Shown in pieces: positions 1-6,353 of a stretch of 10,099 nt of DNA. The notes beneath the pieces are model-generated. The model had not been told where the DNA came from, searched no databases, and saw nothing but the letters and a program-made list of their open reading frames with translations. Source of the DNA: an uncultured Porphyromonas sp. (GTDB lineage Bacteria > Bacteroidota > Bacteroidia > Bacteroidales > Porphyromonadaceae); contig NZ_CALIXW010000002.1 of NCBI RefSeq assembly GCF_938046015.1, positions 1-10,099 of the forward strand. The letters are read 5' to 3'. The position numbers and the translations under genes are program-made. The stretch's first letter is position 1. Every line of letters starts with the position of its first letter.

Positions 1-54
1 GAACCTTGACAAACAGAACCAAAACCTGTTGTGCTACCATTACACCACGAGACA
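1..54 (-). tRNA. tRNA-Gln (anticodon UUG), 3' end cut by window edge
   Basis: Read on the minus strand, this is the first two thirds of a tRNA. The 5' acceptor arm is TGTCTCG, followed by TG, a D arm closed by GTG/CAC around TAATGGTAG, an anticodon stem ACAGG/TCTGT with one G-U pair, and the loop TTTTGGT carrying TTG at positions 22-20. The sequence runs out inside the T arm (AGGTTC), so the 3' acceptor strand lies outside the window. The D-arm and anticodon-loop pattern is the usual one for glutamine tRNAs of Bacteroidota. Its 5' end faces the SusC/SusD operon, and a consensus promoter sits about 55 bases upstream. Confidence 0.93.
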
Positions 55-109
55 ATCCTCAGCTCTTCACCCAGGCTAAGCGGTATAGGCCGCCAAGATG
101 AATGCAGCG

Positions 110-141
110 CAAAGATACGCTATCTCAGCTAACTAGACAAA
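110..141 (-). promoter_or_regulatory. Bacteroidota-type promoter for tRNA-Gln
   Basis: On the minus strand TTTG (141-138) is followed after 20 bases by TATCTTTG (117-110). This matches the -33 TTTG / -7 TAnnTTTG consensus of the primary sigma factor in Bacteroidota. Transcription would start near 103 and give a leader of about 50 bases before the mature tRNA 5' end at 54. It is the only such match in the flank and points straight at the tRNA. Confidence 0.75.
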
Positions 142-301
142 TAGCTCAGCCCAAGGCTCCGCGCGCTGAGGCACATTCGAGAGGGAGGCTAAGACACGGC
201 GGCTAGCCCGCTGAGGGCGGGCAGGGAGGGTGCTGAGGAAGATCAGTAAGGCAGGAGAGACAAGGCTGTGGCCGTCGGGAGCGATAGCCTAGAGGGGGGC
301 T
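142..301. other. Gene-free intergenic segment with a GC-rich hairpin
   Basis: No open reading frame with recognisable protein character lies here. The one clear structure is a hairpin with stem GCCCGC (206-211) and GCGGGC (217-222) around a 5-base loop, without a T-run on either side. It lies upstream of the tRNA promoter and beyond the terminator of the susD-like gene, so it does not obviously belong to either transcript. The rest shows no feature I can support. Confidence 0.5.
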
Positions 302-367
302 GAGGGATATCAGTCAGCGCTCTGAGGGACGGCAGTCAGCGCCGTGAGGGATATCCCTCGGGGAGGC
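302..367 (+). repeat. Left 22-bp tandem repeat array (3 units)
   Basis: Three degenerate units of exactly 22 bp start at 302, 324 and 346, each opening with GAGGGA. Units 1 and 2 share AGTCAGCGC in their second half. Unit 3 carries the 14-bp palindrome GAGGGATATCCCTC. The same units occur in the same order but on the opposite strand at 5924-6012. Unit 1 matches its partner at 21 of 22 bases, unit 2 at 17 of 22, and unit 3 matches the fourth right-hand unit at 20 of 22. There are no unique spacers, so it is not a CRISPR array. It lies outside the terminator of the susD-like gene. Function unknown; it could be a dispersed intergenic repeat family or a set of protein-binding sites. Confidence 0.8.
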
Positions 368-441
368 GCGACAAGAGGGACAGAAGCGGGAAGAAGCAGG
401 GCGGAAGGGAGGAGTAGGCGGCAGCGGAGCAGGGTAGAAAA
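361..441 (+). other. Purine-rich asymmetric tract
   Basis: About 84 percent of bases in 361-440 are purines on the plus strand (13 pyrimidines in 80 by hand count), so the minus-strand transcript would be pyrimidine-rich here. It lies directly downstream, in the direction of transcription, of the hairpin terminator of the SusC/SusD operon. No codon structure is visible. It may serve as a back-up Rho-loading region for read-through RNA, but that is inference. Confidence 0.45.
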
Positions 442-492
442 AGAGTCAGGCGCTCCGCCCCCCAGCGAACTGAGGAGGGAGCGCCTGACTCT
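438..492 (-). terminator. Intrinsic terminator of the SusC/SusD operon
   Basis: A perfect 15-bp inverted repeat joins 442-456 (AGAGTCAGGCGCTCC) with 478-492 around a 21-base loop. On the minus strand the stem is followed by a run of five T (442-438, the first T being part of the stem). It begins about 60 bases past the stop codon of the susD-like gene, in the orientation needed to end that transcript. The loop is longer than in a minimal terminator, but the perfect stem and the T-run on the correct side make the call strong. Confidence 0.85.
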
Positions 493-553
493 GGAGACGT
501 CCGCAGAGGGGCGGGAGGCTTAGGACAGCGCTTGGAGAGCGGCGGCCCTTAGG

Positions 554-2365
554 CTACCAACCGGGGTTCTGCGTCCACTTGCCGCCCGTGGCGGAGATGA
601 TCTCGAGATTGATCGGCAGGAGGTAGTCGCGCTTGGGATTGAAGCCCCAGCCCGCCTCGTGCCCCGCGGGATTGCTCGGGAGGATATAGCGGTAGCTGTC
701 GCCCGCCTTGCCCGTGAGGAAGAGATTATTACCTGTGGCGGCATCGTAGACGAGGCGATTGCCGTAGCGCGGATGCCCCTTGAGGTTGCTCCCGACGAAG
801 AGCGCCCCCACAGCCCGCTTGCCTACAATGAGCTCCTCAGCGGCCGCCCAGCGCGCGATGTCGCGGAAGCGACGCCCTTCGCAGGCCTGCTCGACACGCC
901 GCTCACGGCGTACCGCCTGCACGTACTTATTAAGGCTGCGGAAGGGGTAATCCGCCTCGGTATTGTACTCACGGTCGAAGTCCACGTCGGGCATCCCGAC
1001 ACGTGCGCGCAGCGGGTGGAGGATCTTGATGACCTCGGCGGCGTGCATCGCCCCATCGAGCTCGACGAGTGCCTCAGCGTAGTTCAGCAGGATATCGGCG
1101 TAGCGGAACTGTATGGCTGGCGTCGCGCCCTTGTACTCGGCATCGAGATTGCCCGTGTAGTCGATCTGCACGTGCTTGAGCAGCGAATAGCCCGTCATAT
1201 TCTGATGGTAGGATGCCCCGAGCAAGGGCGGCACCTCATAGGCAGGCTGGTCGGGGCGCAGGCGCTGACCAGGCGTGCAGACGGTCTGCGCCAGGCGTGG
1301 GTCGCGCAGCGTGGGCTGGAGCTCGGTGCCGAAGGTCTTCTTCGCCTCGAGCCGCTCGGCACCGACGAAGGGACGCCCGTCACGGGTCAGATAATCATCG
1401 ACGAGCGAAGCCGTGAGGCCTATCCCACCGCCGCCCTGGTTAAGGTAGCGGTTGACATTGTTCCCCACCTCATTGCCGTCGTAGCGCTTGTACCAGAGGA
1501 CCTCGGGGTTGGAGGAGAGGTCGGTCGTCTGGAAGAGCTGACGGTAGTCCTCCGTGGGCTGACCGGCGCTGTAGACCTTCCACACGCCTCGGGCGACGAC
1601 GGCCTTAGCCGCCTCGAGGGCCTGCGTCAGGTAGCCCTTGATCTTCTCCTCAGTCACCTGAGGGTCGGCGAAGGCATCCCCCTTGGCCTTGTGGTAGCGC
1701 TCCCAGGTGGCCTCGAAGAGCGCGACCTCACTCTTGAGTGCGCGTGCCACGTCGCGGTGCACGCGCATACTGGCAGCACTCTGCTGCTCGCCCAGCAGCC
1801 CGATAGCGCGGTCGAGATCCGCTAGGATGCTGTCGGTGAGCTCGAGGCGGCTATGGCGCGGCAGCTGTAGGCGCTCCACGACGGGATCTAGGGGCTCGCT
1901 CAGCCAGGTGACGCCGCCGTAGCTGGTGAGCAGCGTGTAGTAGTACCAGGCGCGGAAGTAATAGGCCTCGCCGACACACTGATTGTAGCGCGCCGAGCCC
2001 TTCTCGGTGGTGTTCTCGAGGTTGGTCAGCAGGTAGTTGACATCACGGATGTGGACGTAGGTCGTCAGGGAGGCAGCGTTGCTGAGACTGAAGCGTCCGT
2101 CCAGTCGGGTATTGACGGCGCTGCTGGTCATGTTGTCACTCATCACGTCGTCGCCCGCTATGCCCGCGCCGCCACCAGCGCTGAAGCCCTGCGTACGTAG
2201 GCCAGACTCGTAGAACATGTTTAGGTAGTTCTGCATCTCGCCTGTACTGGCGAAGGGCTTGGTGGTAGAGAGCGTCCCCTCGGGCTCCTTGTTCAGGTCG
2301 AAGCAGGAGCTAAGCCCCGAGCCCAGCGTAAGGCCGAGGCAGAGGAGTAGGATATTCTTGTTCAT
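554..2365 (-). CDS. SusD/RagB-family outer-membrane lipoprotein
   Basis: This is a surface-exposed nutrient-binding lipoprotein that acts as the lid of the SusC-type channel encoded just upstream. The 603-residue product starts with a lipoprotein signal peptide ending LSSC, with Cys21 as lipidated residue. Acidic residues soon after it (D23, E27, E29) resemble the surface-export signal of Bacteroidota lipoproteins. Family landmarks are GEAYYFRAWYYY with SYGG at about 132-151 (TPR-like helices), FRYADILLNYAEAL in the second half, RRERRVEQACEGRRFRDIARW-like helix with its EGRRF core, and the C-terminal DYLLPIN...QNPGW. It is somewhat longer than the common 500-550 residues. The start codon lies 12 bases after the stop of the susC-like gene, with no clear Shine-Dalgarno, so the two are co-transcribed. 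The substrate cannot be read from the sequence: no glycosidase, peptidase or sensor lies beside it. P. gingivalis RagB, a family member, handles peptides, while Bacteroides SusD binds starch. Confidence 0.95.
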   Translation of the reverse strand: MNKNILLLCLGLTLGSGLSSCFDLNKEPEGTLSTTKPFASTGEMQNYLNMFYESGLRTQGFSAGGGAGIAGDDVMSDNMTSSAVNTRLDGRFSLSNAASLTTYVHIRDVNYLLTNLENTTEKGSARYNQCVGEAYYFRAWYYYTLLTSYGGVTWLSEPLDPVVERLQLPRHSRLELTDSILADLDRAIGLLGEQQSAASMRVHRDVARALKSEVALFEATWERYHKAKGDAFADPQVTEEKIKGYLTQALEAAKAVVARGVWKVYSAGQPTEDYRQLFQTTDLSSNPEVLWYKRYDGNEVGNNVNRYLNQGGGGIGLTASLVDDYLTRDGRPFVGAERLEAKKTFGTELQPTLRDPRLAQTVCTPGQRLRPDQPAYEVPPLLGASYHQNMTGYSLLKHVQIDYTGNLDAEYKGATPAIQFRYADILLNYAEALVELDGAMHAAEVIKILHPLRARVGMPDVDFDREYNTEADYPFRSLNKYVQAVRRERRVEQACEGRRFRDIARWAAAEELIVGKRAVGALFVGSNLKGHPRYGNRLVYDAATGNNLFLTGKAGDSYRYILPSNPAGHEAGWGFNPKRDYLLPINLEIISATGGKWTQNPGW

Positions 2366-2377
2366 GAGCTTGTATGC

Positions 2378-5300
2378 TTAGAGGTTTACGACGACGCCAC
2401 AGGAGACGACGCGGTTCATCGGGTAGTTCTTCCCCCCCTCACTCGTATAGCCGTTGCCGGTGAAGATAGCCTCGGGGTCGAACATCCCCTTGAGTCCCGT
2501 GAAGGTCAGGAGATTCTCACCCGAGAGGTAGACCTGCACCTTGCTGCCCTTGGTCCACTGGCTGGGGAGCTCGTAGCTGAGGGTCACGTTCTTGAGGCGG
2601 CAGTAGGCGGCGTTCTGCAGGTAGCGGTCGTTGGTGACCTTGTTCTTGCCCTGGAAGGGGGCTACCCCGCCTGCGGTGTGGATGTAGGGCTTGGGGTAGT
2701 AGGCGTTAGGGTTCTCGGGCGTCCAGTAGTCGAGGTGCAGCTTGAAGACCGTGACCTGGGCGTAGGGTCCCCAGCCCCAGAAGTAGATGGAGCCTGGGCC
2801 TGGGTGCCAGTCGCGCTTCCCTACGCCCTGCAGCATCAGCGAGAGGCTGAGACCGCGCCAAGCGATACTGCCGTTGAAGGTGAACTGATAGCGGGGCGTC
2901 GTGTCCCCGATGACCGTCATATCGCCCATATCCCCGAGCTTGCTCTTGCCGATATTGATCTTGCCGTCGCCATTGAGGTCTCGGTACTTGACGTCCCCAG
3001 GCGTCCAGGGCTGCCCGCTGAGGTAGCTGAGGTCATGCGCCTTGTTGTAGGCATCCGCCTCGGCCTGCGTCTGGATGAGCCCATCGGAGCGGAAGCCCCA
3101 GATCTCGCCTGGGCTGCGGCCCTCGTACCACTGGGTATGGGGCGAGCTCTTGTCGATGCTGGTGTACTTGGTCACGACAGCTGTAGCGTCGGAGACCTGA
3201 GCACCGAGGGAGTAGTCTATATCCTTGCCGATGCGGCCGTGATAGTTCAGCGAGAGCTCCCAGCCACGGTTGCGCAGCTCGGCATTGTTGGTCTCGGGCG
3301 CGGCAGCACCGAAGAGGTCAGGCAGCGGCAGCCCAGGGCCAAGCATATCGCGGGTATCGCGCTGGAAGATCTCGAGGGTACCCGTCAGCGCATTCTGCCA
3401 TAGGCCGAAGTCCAGCCCGAGGTTGAGGCTGGAGACCTTCTCCCAGGTCGTATTGGGGTCGATGACGCGTGGGGCGACCGTGTAGGGATGGCGTCCGTCC
3501 TGGAAGATGTAGCTCCCGAGGCCGCGGCTCAGGCTCATCGACGAGGCGAAGGTATAGAGTGCCGCCCCAGCCTGATTCCCTAGGAGCCCGTAGGAGGCAC
3601 GGAGCTTTAGGTTGGAGAGCGTTGGGGAGAGGGAGCGCATGAAGTGCTCACGATGAATGTTCCACCCCAGCGAGAAGGAGGGGAAGAAGCCCCAGCGGTG
3701 TGCGGGGGCGAAGCGGGAGGAGCCGTCGTAGCGGCCATTGAGCTCGACGAGGTAGCGCCCGTCATAGTTGTAGTTGATGCGTCCGAAGAAGCCGCGCGTA
3801 GCCCAGCCGTAGCGCTGATCTACGGGCACCTTGTCGCCCGAGCCTATCCCTGCGTTGGGGTTGTCCAGCGAGTAGAGCCCCGTCACCGAGCTCTCCAGAA
3901 AGCTCGTATGGCTGTCCTCCTCCTGGTAGCCCGCAAGGAAGGTGAAGTGGTGGCGCTCGCCGAGGTCAAGCAGATAGTTGGTGTAGAGGTTGATCGAGCG
4001 GTAGTTGTCCTTCTGGAAGCTACGGGTGAACTTGCCCTGCGGCAGTACTCCCAGCTCGCTGCGTACCCCGAGGGAGGTGCGCTGTCCATCGGCAGCGAAG
4101 ATGCGCGGAGCTCTATTGAGGGCCTCGTACTCCGAGCCTCCGAGGCGGTAGGTATAGTCGAGATAGATGCGCCAGTCCTTGAGCGGCTGTAGCTCGGCGC
4201 CCACCGTGAGGTTGAGTCGATCCTGCTTGTGACGCGTGTAGGTGCCGCTCCGCAGGTAGGGGATCATACTCAGCTCGGTGAAGTGCCCATTAGGGTCGAC
4301 GACGGAGACCGTCGGGCGGAAGCGCGCCAGCGAGTGGTAGAAGCCCTCGGAGAGGCCGCCCCCACCGAAGGGCGTATCATTCTGTCCGTGGACGTACTTG
4401 GTATCGAGCTTGAGGCGCAGCCAAGGCTTGAGCTGGCTCGTGAGCTTGGAGGCGAAGTTGTAGCGCTGGTACTGCATCTTGGCATAGCGCAGGATGCCGT
4501 CCTCGGTATAGTAGCCGCCCGAGACGTAGTACTGCGTGCCCTCGCTGCCGCCCGAGACGCTGAGGTTGTGGCTCTGCTTGTGTGCCCAGTCCTTATAGTG
4601 GAGGGCGAAGTAGTCGACATTGCCCACGCCCTGCTCCGAATTCTCGAAGGCAGGGTTCATCATCGAGTTCTTCGGCAGCTCTGCCCAGGGGTCGACACTG
4701 GAGGGGTCAGTGATGTAGCGCTGCAGCAGCTCCAGCTTCTGATCGCTGTAGAGACGAGGTGAGCCCGAGTTGCGCACGCCTGCGTTCCAGTACTTGGCGA
4801 ACTCATAGGAGTTGACCATCTCGGGCAGCAGCGTCGGTGCCGACCAGCCGAAGTTGCCCTGATAGCCGATGCGGATCTTGCCCGCTACGCCCTTCTTGGT
4901 CGTGACGAGGATGACCCCGTAGGCCGCGCGTGCCCCGTAGATAGCGCTGGCGGCAGCATCCTTGAGCACGGAGATGCTCTCGATATCATTGGGGTTGACA
5001 TCCGAGAGGGCCATCTCTACCCCATCGACGAGGACGTAGGGCGAGGCGTTGTTCTTGAGGTTGCCCTGCCCACGTAGCGAGAGCGTCCCTGTCCCCCCAG
5101 GGCGTCCCGAGGAGCCGTTGGTGACGAGCAGCCCTGGGACGAGCCCCTGCAGACTCTGCGAGGCATCGGCTACGGGACGGCGTGCGAGCTCGGTGCCCTT
5201 GACCGAGCTGACCGCCCCGGTGAGGTTGACCTTACGCTGTACGCCGTAGCCCACCACGACGACATCGTCCAGCTTGGTGGCGGCATCTTGTAGGGTGATG

Positions 5301-5596
5301 GTCAGCGACTGCCGACCGTCGAGGGCGACTTCCTCGGTCTTCATGCCGATGAAGCTGACGCGGAGCACGTCGCTCTTCTTCAGTCCCGAGAGGGAGAATT
5401 CGCCCTGCAGATTGGTCACGCTACCCTTACCCTGGGCGCCCTTGACCACTACGGAGGCTCCGACGACGGCCTCGCCCTTGCTGTCTACGACGCGTCCGCG
5501 TACCACCAGGCTCTGCGCCGAGAGCTGCGGCATGAGGAGGGTCAGCAGAAGGAGCAGCAGCCCGAGGAGTCTCGACCTGTGTAGTTTTCTTTTCAT
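2378..5596 (-). CDS. SusC/RagA-family TonB-dependent outer-membrane transporter
   Basis: This is an outer-membrane barrel that imports a ligand using TonB energy, paired with the SusD-like lid encoded 12 bases downstream. Of its 1072 residues, 1-27 form a signal peptide (KRK, leucine run, then LSA). Residues 31-104 are a carboxypeptidase-regulatory-like beta-sandwich (VRGRVVDSKGEAVVGASV). LDDVVVVGYG at 109-118 is the usual linker and possible TonB box. Residues 119-236 are the plug, with LSLRGQGNL, YVLVDGVEM and the family motif DIESISVLKDAAASAIYG. The rest is the 22-stranded barrel, ending in the hydrophobic strand SCGVVVNL. There is no N-terminal STN domain, so direct signalling to an anti-sigma factor is not expected, and no ECF sigma gene is adjacent. 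The length is typical. The ATG at 5596 is chosen because it directly precedes the signal peptide and has the AT-rich upstream sequence usual in this phylum. The substrate is unknown. Confidence 0.96.
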   Translation of the reverse strand: MKRKLHRSRLLGLLLLLLTLLMPQLSAQSLVVRGRVVDSKGEAVVGASVVVKGAQGKGSVTNLQGEFSLSGLKKSDVLRVSFIGMKTEEVALDGRQSLTITLQDAATKLDDVVVVGYGVQRKVNLTGAVSSVKGTELARRPVADASQSLQGLVPGLLVTNGSSGRPGGTGTLSLRGQGNLKNNASPYVLVDGVEMALSDVNPNDIESISVLKDAAASAIYGARAAYGVILVTTKKGVAGKIRIGYQGNFGWSAPTLLPEMVNSYEFAKYWNAGVRNSGSPRLYSDQKLELLQRYITDPSSVDPWAELPKNSMMNPAFENSEQGVGNVDYFALHYKDWAHKQSHNLSVSGGSEGTQYYVSGGYYTEDGILRYAKMQYQRYNFASKLTSQLKPWLRLKLDTKYVHGQNDTPFGGGGLSEGFYHSLARFRPTVSVVDPNGHFTELSMIPYLRSGTYTRHKQDRLNLTVGAELQPLKDWRIYLDYTYRLGGSEYEALNRAPRIFAADGQRTSLGVRSELGVLPQGKFTRSFQKDNYRSINLYTNYLLDLGERHHFTFLAGYQEEDSHTSFLESSVTGLYSLDNPNAGIGSGDKVPVDQRYGWATRGFFGRINYNYDGRYLVELNGRYDGSSRFAPAHRWGFFPSFSLGWNIHREHFMRSLSPTLSNLKLRASYGLLGNQAGAALYTFASSMSLSRGLGSYIFQDGRHPYTVAPRVIDPNTTWEKVSSLNLGLDFGLWQNALTGTLEIFQRDTRDMLGPGLPLPDLFGAAAPETNNAELRNRGWELSLNYHGRIGKDIDYSLGAQVSDATAVVTKYTSIDKSSPHTQWYEGRSPGEIWGFRSDGLIQTQAEADAYNKAHDLSYLSGQPWTPGDVKYRDLNGDGKINIGKSKLGDMGDMTVIGDTTPRYQFTFNGSIAWRGLSLSLMLQGVGKRDWHPGPGSIYFWGWGPYAQVTVFKLHLDYWTPENPNAYYPKPYIHTAGGVAPFQGKNKVTNDRYLQNAAYCRLKNVTLSYELPSQWTKGSKVQVYLSGENLLTFTGLKGMFDPEAIFTGNGYTSEGGKNYPMNRVVSCGVVVNL

Positions 5597-5667
5597 GTGA
5601 CTTTAATTATAGTGTATGTATGTACGGGTCTAGCTGGGGGCTAGTGCTGGGGGGGAGGGTCGGGCAG

Positions 5668-5732
5668 GTAGGGGGACAGCTCTCCCCTACTCTTCCCCAG
5701 CTCGGGGTGCGGGCCGAGGTCTCCTCCTCGGC
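5668..5732 (-). promoter_or_regulatory. Structured 5' leader of the susC-like gene (two hairpins)
   Basis: If transcription starts from the promoter at 5770-5800, the susC-like mRNA has a leader of about 165 bases. Two GC-rich hairpins lie in it. One pairs 5713-5719 (GCCGAGG) with 5726-5732 (CCTCGGC) over a 6-base loop, with further GGGG/CCCC pairing possible outside it. The other pairs 5668-5674 (GTAGGGG) with 5684-5690 (CCCCTAC) over a 9-base loop. Neither is followed by a U-run, so they are not classic attenuators. A run of seven G (5649-5655; C on the mRNA) lies between the second hairpin and the start codon. Inverted repeats are certain; a regulatory role is inferred. Confidence 0.45.
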
Positions 5733-5769
5733 GCCCCTGGTGTTTTCCTCTTTCTTCCTTCGTTGAGGG

Positions 5770-5800
5770 CAAATTTAGGGATAATGATCGGGGCGAGCAA
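5770..5800 (-). promoter_or_regulatory. Probable promoter of the SusC/SusD operon
   Basis: On the minus strand TAAATTTG (5777-5770) matches the -7 element TAnnTTTG exactly. The upstream element is weaker: TTGC (5800-5797), 19 bases away, instead of TTTG. It points toward the susC-like start and is the only TAnnTTTG match upstream of it. An alternative is a TATAAT-like sequence only 15 bases before the ATG, which is less likely in this phylum. Confidence 0.55.
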
Positions 5801-5922
5801 GGGTTAGTAAAAGTCGTGTAATACAAGCACTTCCTTAATTTATTTACGAAGCCTAAAGACGGTCTAAGACGCCTCTCAGCCCTCCTCCCGATAAGGCTGC
5901 GACGCGGTCTTCCTTAGCCCAG

Positions 5923-5954
5923 AGCCTCGCTGAGGGATATCCCTCAGCGAGGCT
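5923..5954. repeat. 32-bp perfect palindrome
   Basis: Both halves (5923-5938 and 5939-5954) are exact reverse complements, centred on GGGATATCCC, with no loop base. It contains the outermost unit of the right-hand 22-bp array and extends the 14-bp palindrome seen in the left array. As RNA it could only fold with a tight central turn; as DNA it looks like a symmetrical dimer-binding site or a cruciform. No T-run follows on either strand, so a terminator role is not supported. Confidence 0.8.
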
Positions 5955-6012
5955 GACTGATATCCCTCACGGCGTCCACTGACGGCCCTCAGAGCGCTGA
6001 CTGATATCCTTC
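5924..6012 (-). repeat. Right 22-bp tandem repeat array (4 units, inverted)
   Basis: Read on the minus strand there are four units: 6012-5991 (22 bp), 5990-5969 (22 bp), 5968-5946 (23 bp) and 5945-5924 (22 bp), opening with GAGGG or, in the first, GAAGG. The order matches the left array at 302-367 except that the third unit has no partner there. Over the first 57 bases (6015-5959 against 299-355) 51 are identical. The array lies between the divergent promoters of the SusC/SusD operon and the SPOR-murB cluster, outside both predicted transcripts. Function unknown. Confidence 0.8.
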
Positions 6013-6015
6013 AGC

Positions 6016-6253
6016 GCGCCCTCAGCTTAGTGCCACCGAGAAGAGTCCGTAGGAGCAAGCAGGAGACGCGGCTGTACGGGACGCGCCCCCAGCCACGGTG
6101 CTATGCGGCGGGCGTCCCAGCTGCGTTATATACATATCTAATTAGGGCGCGCGGAGCAGCCTTCGGCGGGCAGCCGCTGGGGGGCGTCTGGGCAGGGCCT
6201 TCCGAGCCTCATGGGAGGAGGTCGAACGAAGTCCCTAAGCCTCGGTGAGGCGC
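6016..6253. other. Gene-free intergenic segment, GC-rich with an AT-rich island
   Basis: No convincing gene is present; a 72-codon open frame at 6030-6248 has no recognisable domain or codon character. Visible structures are a hairpin pairing GGGACGC (6078-6084) with GCGTCCC (6112-6118), a small hairpin GCCTC/GAGGC at 6239-6251, and a striking AT-rich island (TATATACATATCTAATTAG, about 6124-6142) amid GC-rich DNA. No consensus promoter was found within it on either strand. It may hold a small RNA, but I cannot support one. Confidence 0.4.
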
Positions 6254-6287
6254 TTTGCTCGCCGCTACGAGAGAATTATTAACTTTG
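6254..6287 (+). promoter_or_regulatory. Bacteroidota-type promoter of the SPOR-murB-lipB cluster
   Basis: TTTG (6254-6257) is followed after 22 bases by TAACTTTG (6280-6287), matching -33 TTTG / -7 TAnnTTTG with a spacer one or two bases longer than ideal; TTGC at 6255 gives 21. The start site would fall near 6293, leaving a leader of about 60 bases before the SPOR gene. That leader can form a 7-bp hairpin (CAGCGCG 6307-6313 with CGCGCTG 6325-6331). Confidence 0.75.
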
Positions 6288-6353
6288 TAGTATGGATAAT
6301 AGCATACAGCGCGGGCTTGCGTATCGCGCTGGGTGCCCCAATAATAGAAACAT

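Noticed and set aside
1..54. tRNA as integration site for a SusC/SusD island
   Set aside because: Integrases usually use the 3' end of a tRNA gene, which here faces away from the operon and out of the window. There is no integrase and no tRNA 3' duplicate in view.
302..367. CRISPR array
   Set aside because: The 22-bp units are directly adjacent and degenerate, with no unique spacers, and no cas gene is present.
659..1825. 388-codon open frame antisense to the susD-like gene
   Set aside because: It mirrors the strong GC codon bias of the susD-like gene, has no recognisable domain, and the opposite strand encodes a clear SusD protein with signal peptide and family motifs.
2678..3403. 241-codon open frame antisense to the susC-like gene (with a similar 182-codon one at 3644-4192 and a 177-codon one at 4229-4762)
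   Set aside because: Valine/Leucine/Glu-rich shadow frames typical of the reverse complement of GC-rich genes; no domain, promoter or start context.
5641..5826. 61-codon minus-strand open frame upstream of the susC-like gene
   Set aside because: Its start lies upstream of the predicted promoter and its sequence is Pro/Ser/Gly-rich without domain character; it simply runs through the GC-rich leader.
5923..5954. Bidirectional terminator
   Set aside because: The palindrome has no T-run on either side and lies upstream of both divergent promoters rather than at the end of a gene.
6030..6248. 72-codon plus-strand open frame in the divergent intergenic region
   Set aside because: No start context, no recognisable domain, Arg/Gly/Pro-rich composition expected of non-coding GC-rich DNA; it begins beside the repeat array.
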